From positions 1,364,001-1,428,000 of the forward strand of contig JAKZHN010000007.1 in the NCBI GenBank assembly GCA_037179335.1: a DNA stretch of 64,000 nucleotides. Direction: 5' to 3'. Each line of letters opens with the position of its first letter. The first letter of the stretch is position 1. The notes under the pieces were generated by a model that had not been told where the DNA came from, ran no database searches, and was given only the letters and a program-made list of their open reading frames with translations. Positions 32,765 to 44,656 of the stretch are shown piece after piece. This DNA is from Cyclaneusma minus. Its lineage: Eukaryota > Ascomycota > Leotiomycetes > Marthamycetales > Marthamycetaceae. The position numbers and the translations under genes are program-made.

Positions 32765-35700
32765 ATGGCTGACTCCAACGCTCACGCCGGTGCGACCGGT
32801 GCCGACGCGCCCAACCACCTGAACACCAACATCGAGCCCGGCCACTTCGACGAGAAGCATGGCGCGCCCCAGCACAGCAACGTCCCCAAGCCCGCCGCCA
32901 AGGAGGAGGACGAGGAGGAGGACGAGGACATGGACGCCCTCATCGACGAGCTCGAGTCCCAGGACGGCCACGCCGAGGAGGAAGAAGAGGAGGACAACAC
33001 GCCTGGTGGAGGTCGCGTCATCCCCGAGGACCAGCTCCAGACTGACACCCGCGTCGGTCTGACCGAGTCTGAGGTGCAGGCCCGTCGCAAGAAGTACGGT
33101 CTCAATCAGATGAAGGAGGAGAAGGAGAACCTCATCCTCAAGTTCTTTGGTTTCTTCATTGGTCCCATTCAATTCGTCATGGAGGTACGTGCGAACTTTG
33201 CCCTCTGCCATCTTTTTTTTTTGTTTTGACTCGCGCTCGGCTGCGTGCCTGGGATCTGAGGCGCGGAGGTGCGCGACTTTTGCATTCTTCGCCCAGCCGA
33301 ACGCCGAGATTGGCCGAGATTACTTTTTGGAACACATTGGGCTAACGGGTCTTTGCGTTGCAGGCTGCCGCTGTGCTCGCCGCCGGTCTCGAGGATTGGG
33401 TTGATTTCGGTGTCATCTGTGCTCTTCTCCTGCTCAACGCCGCCGTCGGTTTCATTCAAGAATTCCAGGCTGGATCCATCGTCGCCGAGTTGAAGAAGAC
33501 TCTGGCTCTCAAGGCTGTTGTTCTCCGTGATGGTCGTCTTTTCGAAGTCGAGGCTCCCGAGGTCGTCCCCGGTGACATTCTCCAGATCGAAGAAGTGAGT
33601 TTCTGCCCCGCCAGCCACACGATGTGCTTCATTTGCTAACGGCTGTCTAGGGTACCATCATCCCCGCTGATGGCCGAATCGTTACCGACGATGCTTTCCT
33701 CCAAGTCGACCAGTCTGCCATCACCGGTGAGTCACTCGCCGTCGACAAGCACAAGGGCGACCAGTGCTATGCCTCTTCTGGTGTCAAGCGGGGTGAGGCC
33801 TTCATGGTCATCACTGCTACCGGTGACAACACCTTCGTTGGTCGTGCCGCTGCTCTTGTCAACTCTGCCGCAGGCGGAACTGGTCACTTCACCGAGGTTC
33901 TCAACGGTATCGGAACGGTTTTGTTGGTGCTTGTCATCTTCACCCTCTTGATCGTCTGGATTTCGTCTTTCTACCGCTCCAACCCCATCGTCACCATCCT
34001 CGAGTACACCCTGGCTATCACCATCATCGGTGTCCCCGTCGGTCTTCCCGCTGTCGTTACCACCACCATGGCCGTCGGTGCTGCCTACCTCGCCAAGAAG
34101 CAAGCCATTGTCCAGAAGCTGTCCGCCATTGAGTCCCTCGCTGGTGTCGAAATTCTCTGCTCTGACAAGACCGGTACCTTGACCAAGAACAAGCTCTCTT
34201 TGGCTGAGCCCTTTACCGTCCCCGGTGTCGAGCCCGATGACCTCATGCTTACTGCCTGTCTCGCTGCTTCCCGCAAGAAGAAGGGTATTGATGCCATCGA
34301 CAAGGCTTTCCTGAAGGCTCTCCGCTACTACCCCCGCGCCAAGTCTGTTCTCTCCAAGTACAAGGTCATCGAGTTCCACCCCTTCGACCCCGTCTCCAAG
34401 AAGGTCCAGGCCGTTGTTGAGTCTCCCCAGGGCGAGCGCATCATCTGTGTCAAGGGTGCCCCTCTTTTCGTTCTGAAGACTGTTGAGGAAGACCACCCCA
34501 TCTCAGAGGAGATCGACCAAGCCTACAAGAACAAGGTTGCTGAATTCGCTACCCGTGGTTTCCGTTCCCTCGGTGTTGCCCGCAAGCGTGGTGAAGGCCA
34601 ATGGGAGATTCTCGGTATCATGCCTTGCTCTGACCCTCCTCGTTACGACACTGCCCGCACCATCAACGAAGCCAAGACTCTCGGTCTCTCCATCAAGATG
34701 TTGACTGGTGACGCTGTTGGTATCGCCCGTGAAACTTCCCGTCAACTTGGTCTTGGTACGAACGTCTACAACGCTGAGCGCCTTGGTCTTGGTGGAGGAG
34801 GAGATATGCCCGGTTCCGAGGTCTACGATTTCGTTGAGGCTGCCGATGGTTTCGCTGAAGTTTTCCCCCAGCACAAGTACAATGTCGTCGAGATTCTCCA
34901 GCAGCGTGGTTACCTTGTTGCCATGACTGGTGACGGTGTCAACGATGCTCCTTCCCTCAAGAAGGCCGATACTGGTATTGCTGTCGAGGGTGCCTCTGAT
35001 GCTGCCCGCTCCGCCGCTGACATCGTTTTCTTGGCTCCTGGTCTCGGTGCCATCATTGACGCTCTCAAGACTTCCCGCCAGATTTTCCACCGCATGTACG
35101 CTTACGTCGTCTACCGTATCGCCTTGTCCATTCACTTGGAAATCTTCCTCGGTCTCTGGATTGCCATTCTCAACCGCTCCTTGAACATTGAGCTCGTTGT
35201 CTTCATCGCCATTTTCGCTGATGTTGCCACTCTGGCCATTGCTTACGACAACGCTCCTTTCTCCAAGAGTCCCGTCAAGTGGAACTTGCCCAAGCTCTGG
35301 GGTATGTCTGTTCTCCTCGGTATCGTCCTCGCTGTTGGTACCTGGATCACCCTCACCACCATGATTGCCCGCGGTGAAGACGGTGGTATCGTTCAGAACT
35401 TCGGTGTCCTCGACGAGGTTGTCTTCCTCGAGATCTCCCTCACTGAGAACTGGCTGATCTTCATCACCCGTGCCAACGGTCCTTTCTGGTCCTCCATTCC
35501 CTCGTGGCAATTGTCTGGCGCCATCTTGGTCGTCGACATCATCGCTACCTTCTTCACTCTCTTCGGTTGGTTCGTTGGTGGACAGACCTCCATCGTCGCT
35601 GTCGTCCGTATCTGGATCTTCTCCTTCGGTATCTTCTGCATCATGGGTGGTATCTACTACCTGCTCCAGGACAGCGTTGGCTTCGACAACTTGATGCACG

Positions 35701-35862
35701 GAAAGTCGCCCAAGAAGAACCAGAAGCAACGATCTCTCGAGGATTTCGGTAAGTTTTCCACAAGCCCGCACGGGCGCTCCCACTGCTTGAGGCCAGCGGC
35801 TAACATGTTTCATAGTCGTCTCACTTCAACGTGTCTCTACCCAGCACGAGAAGTCGGCATAA
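32765..35862 (+). CDS. pma1: Plasma-membrane H+-ATPase (P3A-type)
   Basis: Electrogenic proton pump energising nutrient uptake and controlling cytosolic pH. Four exons (32765-33184, 33364-33594, 33651-35748, 35816-35862) give 931 aa. The N-terminus is highly acidic (runs of D and E, residues 48-80). Conserved blocks include SAITGESLAVDKH (actuator TGE), CSDKTGTLTKNKLSL (phosphorylated Asp), CVKGAPLFVLK and MLTGDAVGIARETSR (nucleotide domain) and AMTGDGVNDAPSLKKAD (hinge). About ten membrane segments are expected, and the regulatory C-terminus ends VVSLQRVSTQHEKSA, the usual fungal Pma1 end. Codon use is strongly C-biased at third positions, fitting high expression. Confidence 0.98.
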
Positions 35863-37053
35863 CCGCATCGCGATGCATGGACTCTACGCGCCTTGACGTA
35901 GAACCAGCTCGTTTTGGATGCATCTTCTTGTTTTTAATACCACCTTTGCCCCGCCGACAGTGTAATAGATGGATCTGTTGCTGGGGGTTGAAGCGGTTGC
36001 ATTTCTTTTCCTTTTTTTCTGTCTGCCAGCATACGCAGCACAGCATCATTGGGAAAATCATACCCAACAAAGAGGTTTCTTTAATCGGCCCACCTAATAG
36101 AATAAAAAAAATCGTTCCGAGGAGGCAGTTCGCGGCATGGCGGCCGCGAGGTCGCGACTTGACAGATCTATTGTTACATATTCTCTAATAGAAATGCACG
36201 ACTGTTTCCTCAAAAAATACCTGCGTCTCAAAGTGAAAGTTCTTGAAGTGACACGCCATCTGGAATTTCTTGGGATTTTTGTTTCCCTCCAGTGACTTGA
36301 CTGTTTCTACTTAGCCACGCGATTCTCCCAAGACCTGAATCGTTTTGATTCAGATTTCTTGTTCGTCGGGCTCTGGCCATGTTTATTCGCATGTGAACAG
36401 CGACTTGACTAAGTGGACTTGGCCGGAAATTAGCGGCGGTGTGGAGCTCTGGGACTCAGAACCTCGGCTCAGATGCTCCAGTGTCGCAAGACGATAGCAT
36501 CGACGTCCGGTCTGATATCATGGCACAGCATGATAGCTGCTATTCAAAGGCAGAGGGGAGGTGTTCAGAGGCAGCAGCTGCACAGTTTTGTCGGAGAAGT
36601 ACGGGTGGATAGAGGCAGCAGACAGCGTCAATGTATTCTATTTTAGCCGGCCAATGCCATATGTGAACAATGGTTGAGTGAAGGCTTGAGCTGCCTCACA
36701 TGCTTCAGTGTCGGGTACACCTCGAGATCCAGGCTAAGATACTTCCGAAGCATCCCTCCCCCTTCTCAGAGCCCACCACCAACTTGACCGAGTTCTTTTC
36801 TTCCGCCTTCCTCCTCTATCTCCATCGTCTTCTTCGTCGCAGCGCGAAAGTTATTTAGCTATTCCCGAGCCTTGCGCTGTGGACTAGCATTACCCGCGAC
36901 CGCTCGACATCCGGACCGCATTTTTTCTTAGACCCTCTGACCCCCTACTCTCGGTCCCTCTCTCCTAGGCCTTCTATCCTACAAGCTCCTCCCCCTTCAT
37001 CGACATAGATCCGATCAGCAATACCCGTATTTCTCTGTTCCCTAGTATTCGCA
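35863..37053. other. Intergenic, pma1 3' flank and acyl-CoA synthetase promoter
   Basis: This 1.2-kb gap has no supported gene. A C/T-rich tract (about 36740-36990) precedes the next ATG. Confidence 0.4.
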
Positions 37054-39310
37054 ATGGCTCCCTCTTCGCAAGCCCTTGCGTACGCCGCTGAAATTCGCAC
37101 TCCCCCTCCTCCGGGCGCAGTATGTCAACGTCCCTCTTGACATCTTGGATTTACGCCGCTGACACAAGTGCAACTCAAAGCCCTATGGAGTCCCAGTTCC
37201 CGACAGCGCGACGCCAGATCGCTCGGCCATCTATCGTCACTGGCGATTCCGCGACGGTCCTCTGCTAGCTACCTTTGACCCCGCCATCCGTACCGTATAC
37301 GACATCTTCGAGTCCTCTGCTACCCAGCGCCCCAACGCGAAATGTCTGGGCTGGCGACCATGGGATGCGGCTACCAAGACCCACGGGGATTTCGTGTGGC
37401 AGACGTACTACGAGACGGCGCAGCGCAAGAACAATTTTGGCAAAGGTCTCTTGGAGCTCAGTCGCGCAAGTGGCGTTACGGACGAGAAGTTTGGCGTGGG
37501 TCTCTGGTGCTCGAACAGGCCGGAGTGGCAAATTGTCGACCTGGGATGTATGAGCCAGTCTCTATATACCGTCTCCATCTATGATACCTTGGGACCAGAC
37601 ACCACCGAATACATCATCAATCATTCTGCTCTAAGCTGTGTTGCCACGTCGCTCCCCCATATCCCGGCTCTTCTCAAGCTAGCACCTCGCATACCCAGTC
37701 TCAAGACTGTCATCTGTCTGGATTCGTTGGACGCAGGCGAACCAAACGGTCACTCAAAAGCGGCCGTTCTCAACACCATTGCTGTAGACGCTGGCATCAA
37801 GATCATCTCTCTTAGCGATGTCGAAGCTTTGGGAGCGAAATCCACCTTGCCCAACAGACCACCCCAACCGGAGGACATCACTACGATTAATTACACATCC
37901 GGCACCACGGGCAACCCCAAGGGCGTGGTTTTGACGCACTTTGCAGCGGTCGCAGCAGCTTCTACGGCGTTCACTACCTTTGAATACCGCAAGAATGATG
38001 TGTTGCTCTCATATCTTCCTCTGGCGCACATCTACCAAAGGGTCACTGAACACACCGTCTTTTTGGCAGGCTGCGCAGTTGGATATTTCCGTGGTGATAT
38101 CCTGGGCTTAGTGGACGACCTGAAATTGCTCAAGCCTACAGGCTTCAACTCTGTTCCTCGTCTGTACAACCGATTTGGTACCGTCATTAAAGCGAGTACC
38201 GTTGATGCTCCAGGATTTAAGGGCACTCTTTCGAGGCATATTATCGAGAGCAAGTTGGCATCTATGAAGTTACCGCCCGGCAAGGCGAGCAATAAGCACA
38301 TGCTCTACGATCGGATCTGGACCCCTAAGGTTGCATCCGCTCTTGGCTTACAGCGAGCACGATCAATGGTCACTGGCTCGGCACCTATTGACCCGAGTCT
38401 TCAGCAGTTCTTGCGCGCCGTGTTTGCCATTAATTTTGCGCAGGGCTATGGTCTCACGGAAACCTACTCTGTCAGTCTCGGTCAGATGGAGGGAGACTTC
38501 TCTGCTGGTAACTGCGGCAGCTTTGCCCCTACCGTCGAGGGCTGTCTCGAGTCTGTGCCAGACATGGACTACCTCGTCACTGACTCCCCGAACCCTCGAG
38601 GTGAGCTGCTTCTTAGAGGCAATGTTCTCTTTAGAGAATATTACAAGAACGAAGCAGAGACGAAGAAAGCCGTGGATGCCGATGGATGGTTCCATACCGG
38701 CGACATTGCCGAGATTGATTCCATGGGACGTGTCAAGATCGTCGACCGCCGCAAGAACGTTCTCAAGCTAGCCCAGGGAGAATACATTTCGCCAGAACGA
38801 ATCGAGAATGTCTATTTGGCGAATTTCAACGTTCTTGCCCAGGCCTATGTCCATGGTGACTCGACCCAGGCTTTCCTCGTTGCAATTTTTGGAATCGATC
38901 CTGCAGCATTTGCACCGTTCGCTTCGAAGATACTGAAAAAGACCATCGAACCGACGGACTTGGCCGCCGTTAAAGCTGCAGCGGCAGACCCCAGGGTCCG
39001 TAAGGAGATCGTCAAGGAGTTGGATAAGATTGGGAAGAAGAACAAGTTCAACAGCTACGAGCGTGTTCGTGCTGTGCATCTGGAAATTGAGCCGTTTACG
39101 ATCGACAATGAGCTTTTGACTCCTACGTAAGTGCCCTGAGACCTATTAAATTCTCCCAAGATAGGTGTGAGAACATTTGGCTAATCGATCTGTCTTCGGT
39201 TCTACAGACTGAAACTCAAGCGCCCGCAGACGGCCAAGAAGTTTAGAGCCCATTTGGATCGCATGTATGAAGAGGCATTGGCTGAAGAGAAGACAAAGGC
39301 AAAGCTATAA
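37054..39310 (+). CDS. Long-chain acyl-CoA synthetase, probably peroxisomal
   Basis: Activates fatty acids to acyl-CoA with ATP. Three exons (37054-37119, 37169-39126, 39208-39310) give 708 aa. The AMP-binding motif INYTSGTTGNPKGVVLTH is near residue 280. LSYLPLAHIYQR, MVTGSAPI, QGYGLTETYSVSL, GWFHTGDIAEID and VDRRKNVLKLAQGEYISPE complete the adenylate-forming fold and the fatty-acid-CoA-ligase signature. The last residues AKAKL end in AKL, a PTS1 variant, suggesting peroxisomal import and a role in beta-oxidation, as for the Faa2 type. No N-terminal signal or membrane anchor is clear. Confidence 0.92.
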
Positions 39311-39656
39311 GTAGTTTGGTGCATCTTCCCGGGGCATTGGTGTTAAGAGAGGCCCGTTCACTGTCTGGCACTTGTCTTTTTCAGGATACTGTACTTATGC
39401 TGGGGCGACTGTATTTATTATGTAGACGCAGACGTTAATAAACATGATCCCACCTACGCTTTAAATGTGTTTCTGTGTAGTAGAATAATACCTATTTGAC
39501 AAGTTTTTCTTGGTGACGACCACACAGAGAACAGTCTCCGTAAGTTTGCATACCGCAGGTTGATTTAGTGGACGGCCACACTCGAATCGCGCATGACAGA
39601 GTCCGTATTCTGCCTCGTTGGTTGCCTCGTATTTGATTATTTTGGCTTTTTGTCTC
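39311..39656. other. Convergent spacer
   Basis: This 0.35-kb AT-rich spacer separates two 3' ends. Nothing else seen. Confidence 0.4.
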
Positions 39657-40460
39657 CTAGCAACATCCACCTCCTGAGCCCTGCCGCCTCGCTTCAGAAG
39701 CACCCAGCTTGACCTGTCCACCTTTCCTCCCGCCCCCAGCACCCGGCCCCTTCACGCCGGACCGCCTGTCATTGAGATCGTACTTTCCGGCCTCGATATT
39801 CTGATATATCCGCTCGGCCACCCTGCCAAAGGCCATCTCCACGTTCTCTCCACTCTTCGCGCTCGTCTCGACATACTCTAGCACACCGTTCTTCCTTGCC
39901 CACTCCTCGGCCTCTTCCTTGGTCACCTGGCGCTGACTTTCCCCATCGCTGTTTTGTGCCAAGTCGGATTTATTCCCCACGAGCACGACGACAATGTCCG
40001 GCTCGGCGATCTGGCGCAGGTCGTTGAGCCAGTCGACAACGTGCGTGAAGGTCGGCCGCCGCGAGATATCGAAGACAAGCAGCGCACCGCTGGCGCCGCG
40101 GAAGTAGGAGCGCGTGACCGACTTGTAAGTCTCCTGGCCGGCGGTGTCCCACAGGGAGAGTTTCATGTGTTTCTGGACTTCGGGGGCGGTGACTTTGCGC
40201 GGTTCAGGGAGGCCTGGAGATATGGTGAGAGTGGGCGATGAGGCATCTTCGGATGTGCTGGGAGTGAGGGGTTTGGGGGCGGGCGTATTGGGAGGGCCGA
40301 CTGGGACAATGCGAGAACCGAATTCAACGCCGATGGTTACATCGTGGTGGGGGGAGAAGCGGCCTTCGCAGAGGCGGATGGTTAGGGAGGATTTGCCGGT
40401 GCCAGAGTCGCCGATGCAGACGAGTTTTGCGATGTAGTCCCAGGGCGAGGAGGAGGACAT
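39657..40460 (-). CDS. Rab family small GTPase with an internal insertion (Rab4/Ypt4-like)
   Basis: Membrane-traffic GTPase, single exon, 267 aa, longer than the usual 200-220. Guanine-binding motifs: GDSGTGKSS (P-loop), TIGVEFG (switch I), WDTAGQE (switch II), NKSD and ETSAK. VEFGSR and WDTAGQETYKSVTRSYFRGA place it in the Rab2/4/14 group, closest to Ypt4-type proteins by feel. The C-terminus GGGCC is a double-cysteine geranylgeranylation site. A Pro/Ser/Thr-rich insertion of about 45 residues (from PVGPPNTPAPKP to VTAPEVQKH) lies between strands beta2 and beta3, within the interswitch. The insert has no stop, frameshift or splice signals, so it is read as protein. Confidence 0.88.
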   Translation of the reverse strand: MSSSSPWDYIAKLVCIGDSGTGKSSLTIRLCEGRFSPHHDVTIGVEFGSRIVPVGPPNTPAPKPLTPSTSEDASSPTLTISPGLPEPRKVTAPEVQKHMKLSLWDTAGQETYKSVTRSYFRGASGALLVFDISRRPTFTHVVDWLNDLRQIAEPDIVVVLVGNKSDLAQNSDGESQRQVTKEEAEEWARKNGVLEYVETSAKSGENVEMAFGRVAERIYQNIEAGKYDLNDRRSGVKGPGAGGGRKGGQVKLGASEARRQGSGGGCC

Positions 40461-41345
40461 TTATGGAGGAGGGAGAGGGAGGTAATGGCGAGGGAGAGAT
40501 GCGCTCAGAGCTGAGGGCAGGGAAGAGATCAGTCCGCGACGAGGCTTGGTAAGGGGCGCAGGGTCATTTCCTGGGGAGAGGTGCGATGTGGAGTTGAGAG
40601 CTTGGAGCTCTGACGTTGGATCCAGGTCTCAAAAATGCTGGAGGTCCCGCGTGGGTGGATCGCCCCTGCGATGGAGCATCACAAGTTGCATGTGAAGCTG
40701 TCAAATAACAACCTAATGAAACCCACACGCTCTACGCACTCCGTAACGGACGAATACACGTTTGCAACCGACGGCACATTCGGAACAGCACAGAAACATT
40801 ACAGCGATGCAACTCGAGCAAAAGTAAAAGTGATCCAAGTCATGGGTCGTGTGCACCAACCAACCCGTTGTCAACTCGGCATCCTAGCGCTGCTTCGATG
40901 TTTGAAGCAGGTAGGGTCTGGAAGCCTATTTGGATGTAGACAAAATAGTATTACAGCTGAAAAGGCTAGAATAAAGTGCAGAAGAAGACAACGATTCCTC
41001 TCTCTCTCTCGAATTGTTGCAGGGCTGGCAAACAATGGTGGAAGTACGCAAGCGTAGGACCTGCCGACACCGAAACGCGCCCGCCTGACGTCTCTCTCTG
41101 ACCGAGCCACCTGCTTCACTGTCATATCTCCCAGCGCTGCTTGACGACGGACGCCCGACCGTCCATTATTTACTCGACTGTCCCTATTCTTTTCTCCGCC
41201 TTCCCCGAGGCATCACCAGCTGCCTTGGCCGCCCACCGCTCTCAACCACTACGCCTTTGCTTTGTTCTCGCAAGCCCCAGCTGCCTGGCACGATAACCAC
41301 GGCGGGACGAGGTGACGAGCTTGCCTCTGCTCCACCGCCACAAAC
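40461..41345. promoter_or_regulatory. Bidirectional promoter, rab / pns1
   Basis: This 0.89-kb gap lies between divergent start codons. No motif stands out apart from C/T runs before the pns1 ATG. Confidence 0.4.
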
Positions 41346-43685
41346 ATGTTTTCCGAATGTACGCTCGGCTTTGCTGCCGTTATCGTCGTCCCACTCTGCT
41401 AATCTCTTGCTCCAGATGCCTCGCGCTTTCTGGCCCAGTCTCAGTCGCGAGTGTCCAACATCGTCCAGCCGGATCCGGACTCTCCGCCGCGAAATGCCAA
41501 CGAGCGATACCAGCGTGGCTCAACACAGCCGCCGAGAGGCCTGGGACGAGGATATGCCCAGCGATCGGGCTTCGGAAATCCCTATGGCTCTACGACGTCG
41601 CATTTGTCCAACTTCCCTTTCGCCTCGCGACTTTCCGCCGTCCCAGATGCCCCGCTGTTTCACAGTGCGCTGGACGACTTCCAAGAAGAAGACGTCGAGG
41701 AGGAGCGCGAGCGCGAGGTTGCGGACTTCTATGCTTTGCAGCGCTCGAGGCGTGTGTTCGGTGCCAAGCGCTTGGGGGAGAGTTCCGAATTAGACGACGA
41801 GGAGAGCAATAATTCCATCAGCGGGAGCAAATCTGCCGACGCAAGACTTCTAGAGGAGCGAGGACGTGGACGCGGCATCAAGAGCAGTTGGAACGGGGGT
41901 CTTCGAGGAAACAAGCAAAGGGGGGATGCGCCGGAAACCGTGGGTGAGGAAGAGGAAGACTCTACCAGCAAAGGCGGGCTCGATGACCGGCCGCACAGCG
42001 AGAGTAGTAGTAAGGGCAAAGGAAAACTCCTGGACGTCGCCCTAGATTCTACGGTCGATGACAGTGAGCCCCCTGAGGATCTGGTGAACGCTGCTCTCGA
42101 GTCTACCCCGCCGTCCTTCCACCAATTCGGGAATGTACCGAAATCTGGGTTCCTGGGCGATGCGAAACACTCCAATATTCGAGCAGATCTTGAATCTGGC
42201 GTTTCTGGAACAGAATCAGTCCGAAGTACGCCTCGTGCAGTACCAGTCGTCTCGGGAGAACCACCTAAACATGATGTTTTCTGGGGCTCCCTTTACCTGA
42301 TCTGCGTAGCATCGCTCTTTGCCACGTTTTTCCTGGTCTTCCTCCATACTTCCGCTCCCAGTGGCGGCAACCCTCTTGGCGATACCATTTATACCACACT
42401 GCACTCTTCATTCCATCTGTTGGCAGTGGACACGCTCGTGGCGGTCATTGTCTCAATGATCTGGCTCGCGTTACTACGTTCGTTTGTACGGCCGCTAGTA
42501 CACTTGATCCTGATCGCGGTTCCTATCATCATGACCTCGTTCTTCTTTTATCCCATGGTCTCGAGTTACAAGGGGCCCGATCATGGCTCCAGTCTACAGG
42601 ATCGCGTGATGCGGTGGTTCTCCTTTGCTCCAGCCATATTCGCAGTGATCTGGGTTTACACAGTCTACAAAGGTCGGCATTCTCTGAATAAAGCAATTGG
42701 GATACTGGAGTTCAGCTGCCGCATACTTGCTGCCAGTCCTGGCCTGCTCCTGATGGGTTTTGCGATGTTGGCAGCAGTCATCGTGTGGACTTGGCTGTGG
42801 CTAGGCATGTTCACTCGCGTTTTCCTTGGTGGCCACTTGTCTTCGACCCGAAGCCTTTTCATCATCGATGCTACTACATGGTGGCTAGGCGTGTTCTTCG
42901 TACTCATGTACATGTGGACGATATCGGTGATGACTGGAATCCAACGAGCAACAACTGCGGCAACCGTCTCGCAGTGGTATTTCCATCGCAACGCAACGCC
43001 GGCACCATCGTCGAACGAGGTTGTGGGGGCTGCTGTCACTCACGCTACAACGACCTTATTTGGGACTGTCTGCCTGCACGGCTTCTTGACACTCCTTATT
43101 AGACTACCGCTTCTCGTTCTGCCGAAGCGCGTTCTGGGCATCGTTAGCATTTTTGCGTATTCCTTCATTCCGACACCTATTGCAGCCCTGACCAATCCAC
43201 TGACCCTGACCTATGCTGCCATCCATTCCCAGCCACTGAACGAGTCCGGGAGAGGCCTCAGCCACATGACCTTCTTAGCACCGCAAGCTCCGACGACGAC
43301 TCTCACACCGAGATCGTTTGCATCCCGGACTCATTCTGCAAGCCCACTACTTCCTTACCGACTCGCAAAGTTGCTTCTCTATGCCACCCGGTTCATAATG
43401 GCCATGGCTCTCGGATTTGGTGCCTGGGTCTCTACGGCAAGACAATTGCAGATCAAGCTACCGGGTGGTGTGGGTGTTAGAGGCAGTGCTTACGCCTACG
43501 TGATTGGCATAGTAGCGAGCTTCATCGGATGGGGAGTTCTTGGTGCCATGGAAGGTATCTTGAGCGGCATCGTCGATGCAAGCGTGATCTGCTGGGGCAG
43601 CGAGAAGAGTATGGTTGGCGGAGGCCATTACTGCATAGAAGCCGGCAACCTGTTCGGGGAGGTGCGCGAGGAAGTTGACTATTGA
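41346..43685 (+). CDS. pns1: Choline-transporter-like membrane protein (Pns1/CTL, SLC44)
   Basis: Polytopic membrane protein of the CTL family. Exon 1 is tiny (41346-41358, MFSE) and joins exon 2 (41416-43685) to read MFSEYASRFLAQSQSR, giving 760 aa. An internal ATG would omit this conserved start. Residues 1-270 are hydrophilic, acidic and Ser-rich, probably cytosolic. From VFWGSLYLICVASLFATFFL onward about ten hydrophobic segments follow, with a large polar loop near TFLAPQAPTTTLTPRS. The C-terminal block GMEGILSGIVDASVICWGS-like sequence (here AMEGILSGIVDASVICWG) is typical. Choline transport by the fungal members is not established. Confidence 0.85.
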
Positions 43686-44656
43686 GTTGGTTCCTATTCA
43701 GGGCGACATACAGGAGTTTCTCATGGGAACATAGAGCAGGCATAGGTCTAGGGGGGCGTCGTCCGTCCTGGCGTTTGCTACATAGGGGTCCCGGGATGGA
43801 CTGTCGCCTATTAGGGGGAGGCGTTCCAGGCGCACATTGGCTTCTGTTCCTAGGAAGCTTCAGCCTCAGCATTTGATAGCATTGATGGCGCTCATGCATC
43901 AAAATTGACACCATTGTTACCATCCTCGGTTATGGCGGTGCTTTTGTCAAACTCTGATGCCTGTTAGTTTACCCATTGGAGCTCACTGGGCACAACCCGC
44001 CCTGGAGAACCCACTCAAATCAACACTCATCGGTCACTAAGCATCGAGCTATTGGAATCTTAGTCACCTCTACACGCTGGTGTTCTAATACTTATTGACC
44101 CGCATCTTCCGCAGAAACCGCTATTCCCGGACCGACCAGCCCGTAGAGTTCTAGACGTCACTTCTTGGCACCGACGTGGTCGGTGTAAGCGTCACCGAAT
44201 AGCACGCGCCGAGATCCTTCCACGACCTCGATAGCAATCAACAACCACATCTGCCGAGCTTATCGAGAGCTGACTCAAGGCAAACTTACGGGTCTTCGAC
44301 AGCAGCTGCGTGGCCGTGGCATCCAATAATCGGTTTGTGTGTTCGATGTACACCGGAAAATCGCCACTTCCCCGGATTTTCTATGCAAATTGGAGGGAAC
44401 TGATGGGAATTCCCCGTCGTAGCACAAGGAAATGCCGTGGTACGGAGCCGGAAGTCTTTTCCTTATGAGAAACCTGCCCAGGCCTGGGCCATTACTTTTA
44501 AGAATTCGGTACTTCACAAGCGAGATCTCAGGGTATATATATGCCGGTGTTGGCCAATTCGACAAGCTAGGCTACCTATTTCACACCTCAATATCCTGTC
44601 ATCATTGGGCTCTGTCCTAAACCAATTATCTATCGTTAGGAGAGTCTTTCAACAAG
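43686..44656. other. Intergenic, dioxygenase upstream region
   Basis: About 1 kb with no supported gene. The core promoter of the dioxygenase lies at its right end. Confidence 0.4.
44534..44542 (+). promoter_or_regulatory. TATA box of the dioxygenase gene
   Basis: TATATATAT lies about 115 bp upstream of the ATG at 44657, a plausible core promoter position. Confidence 0.5.

Noticed and set aside
33732..35813. Long reverse-strand open frames (254 and 436 codons)
   Set aside because: They are antisense shadows of the C-biased pma1 coding sequence.
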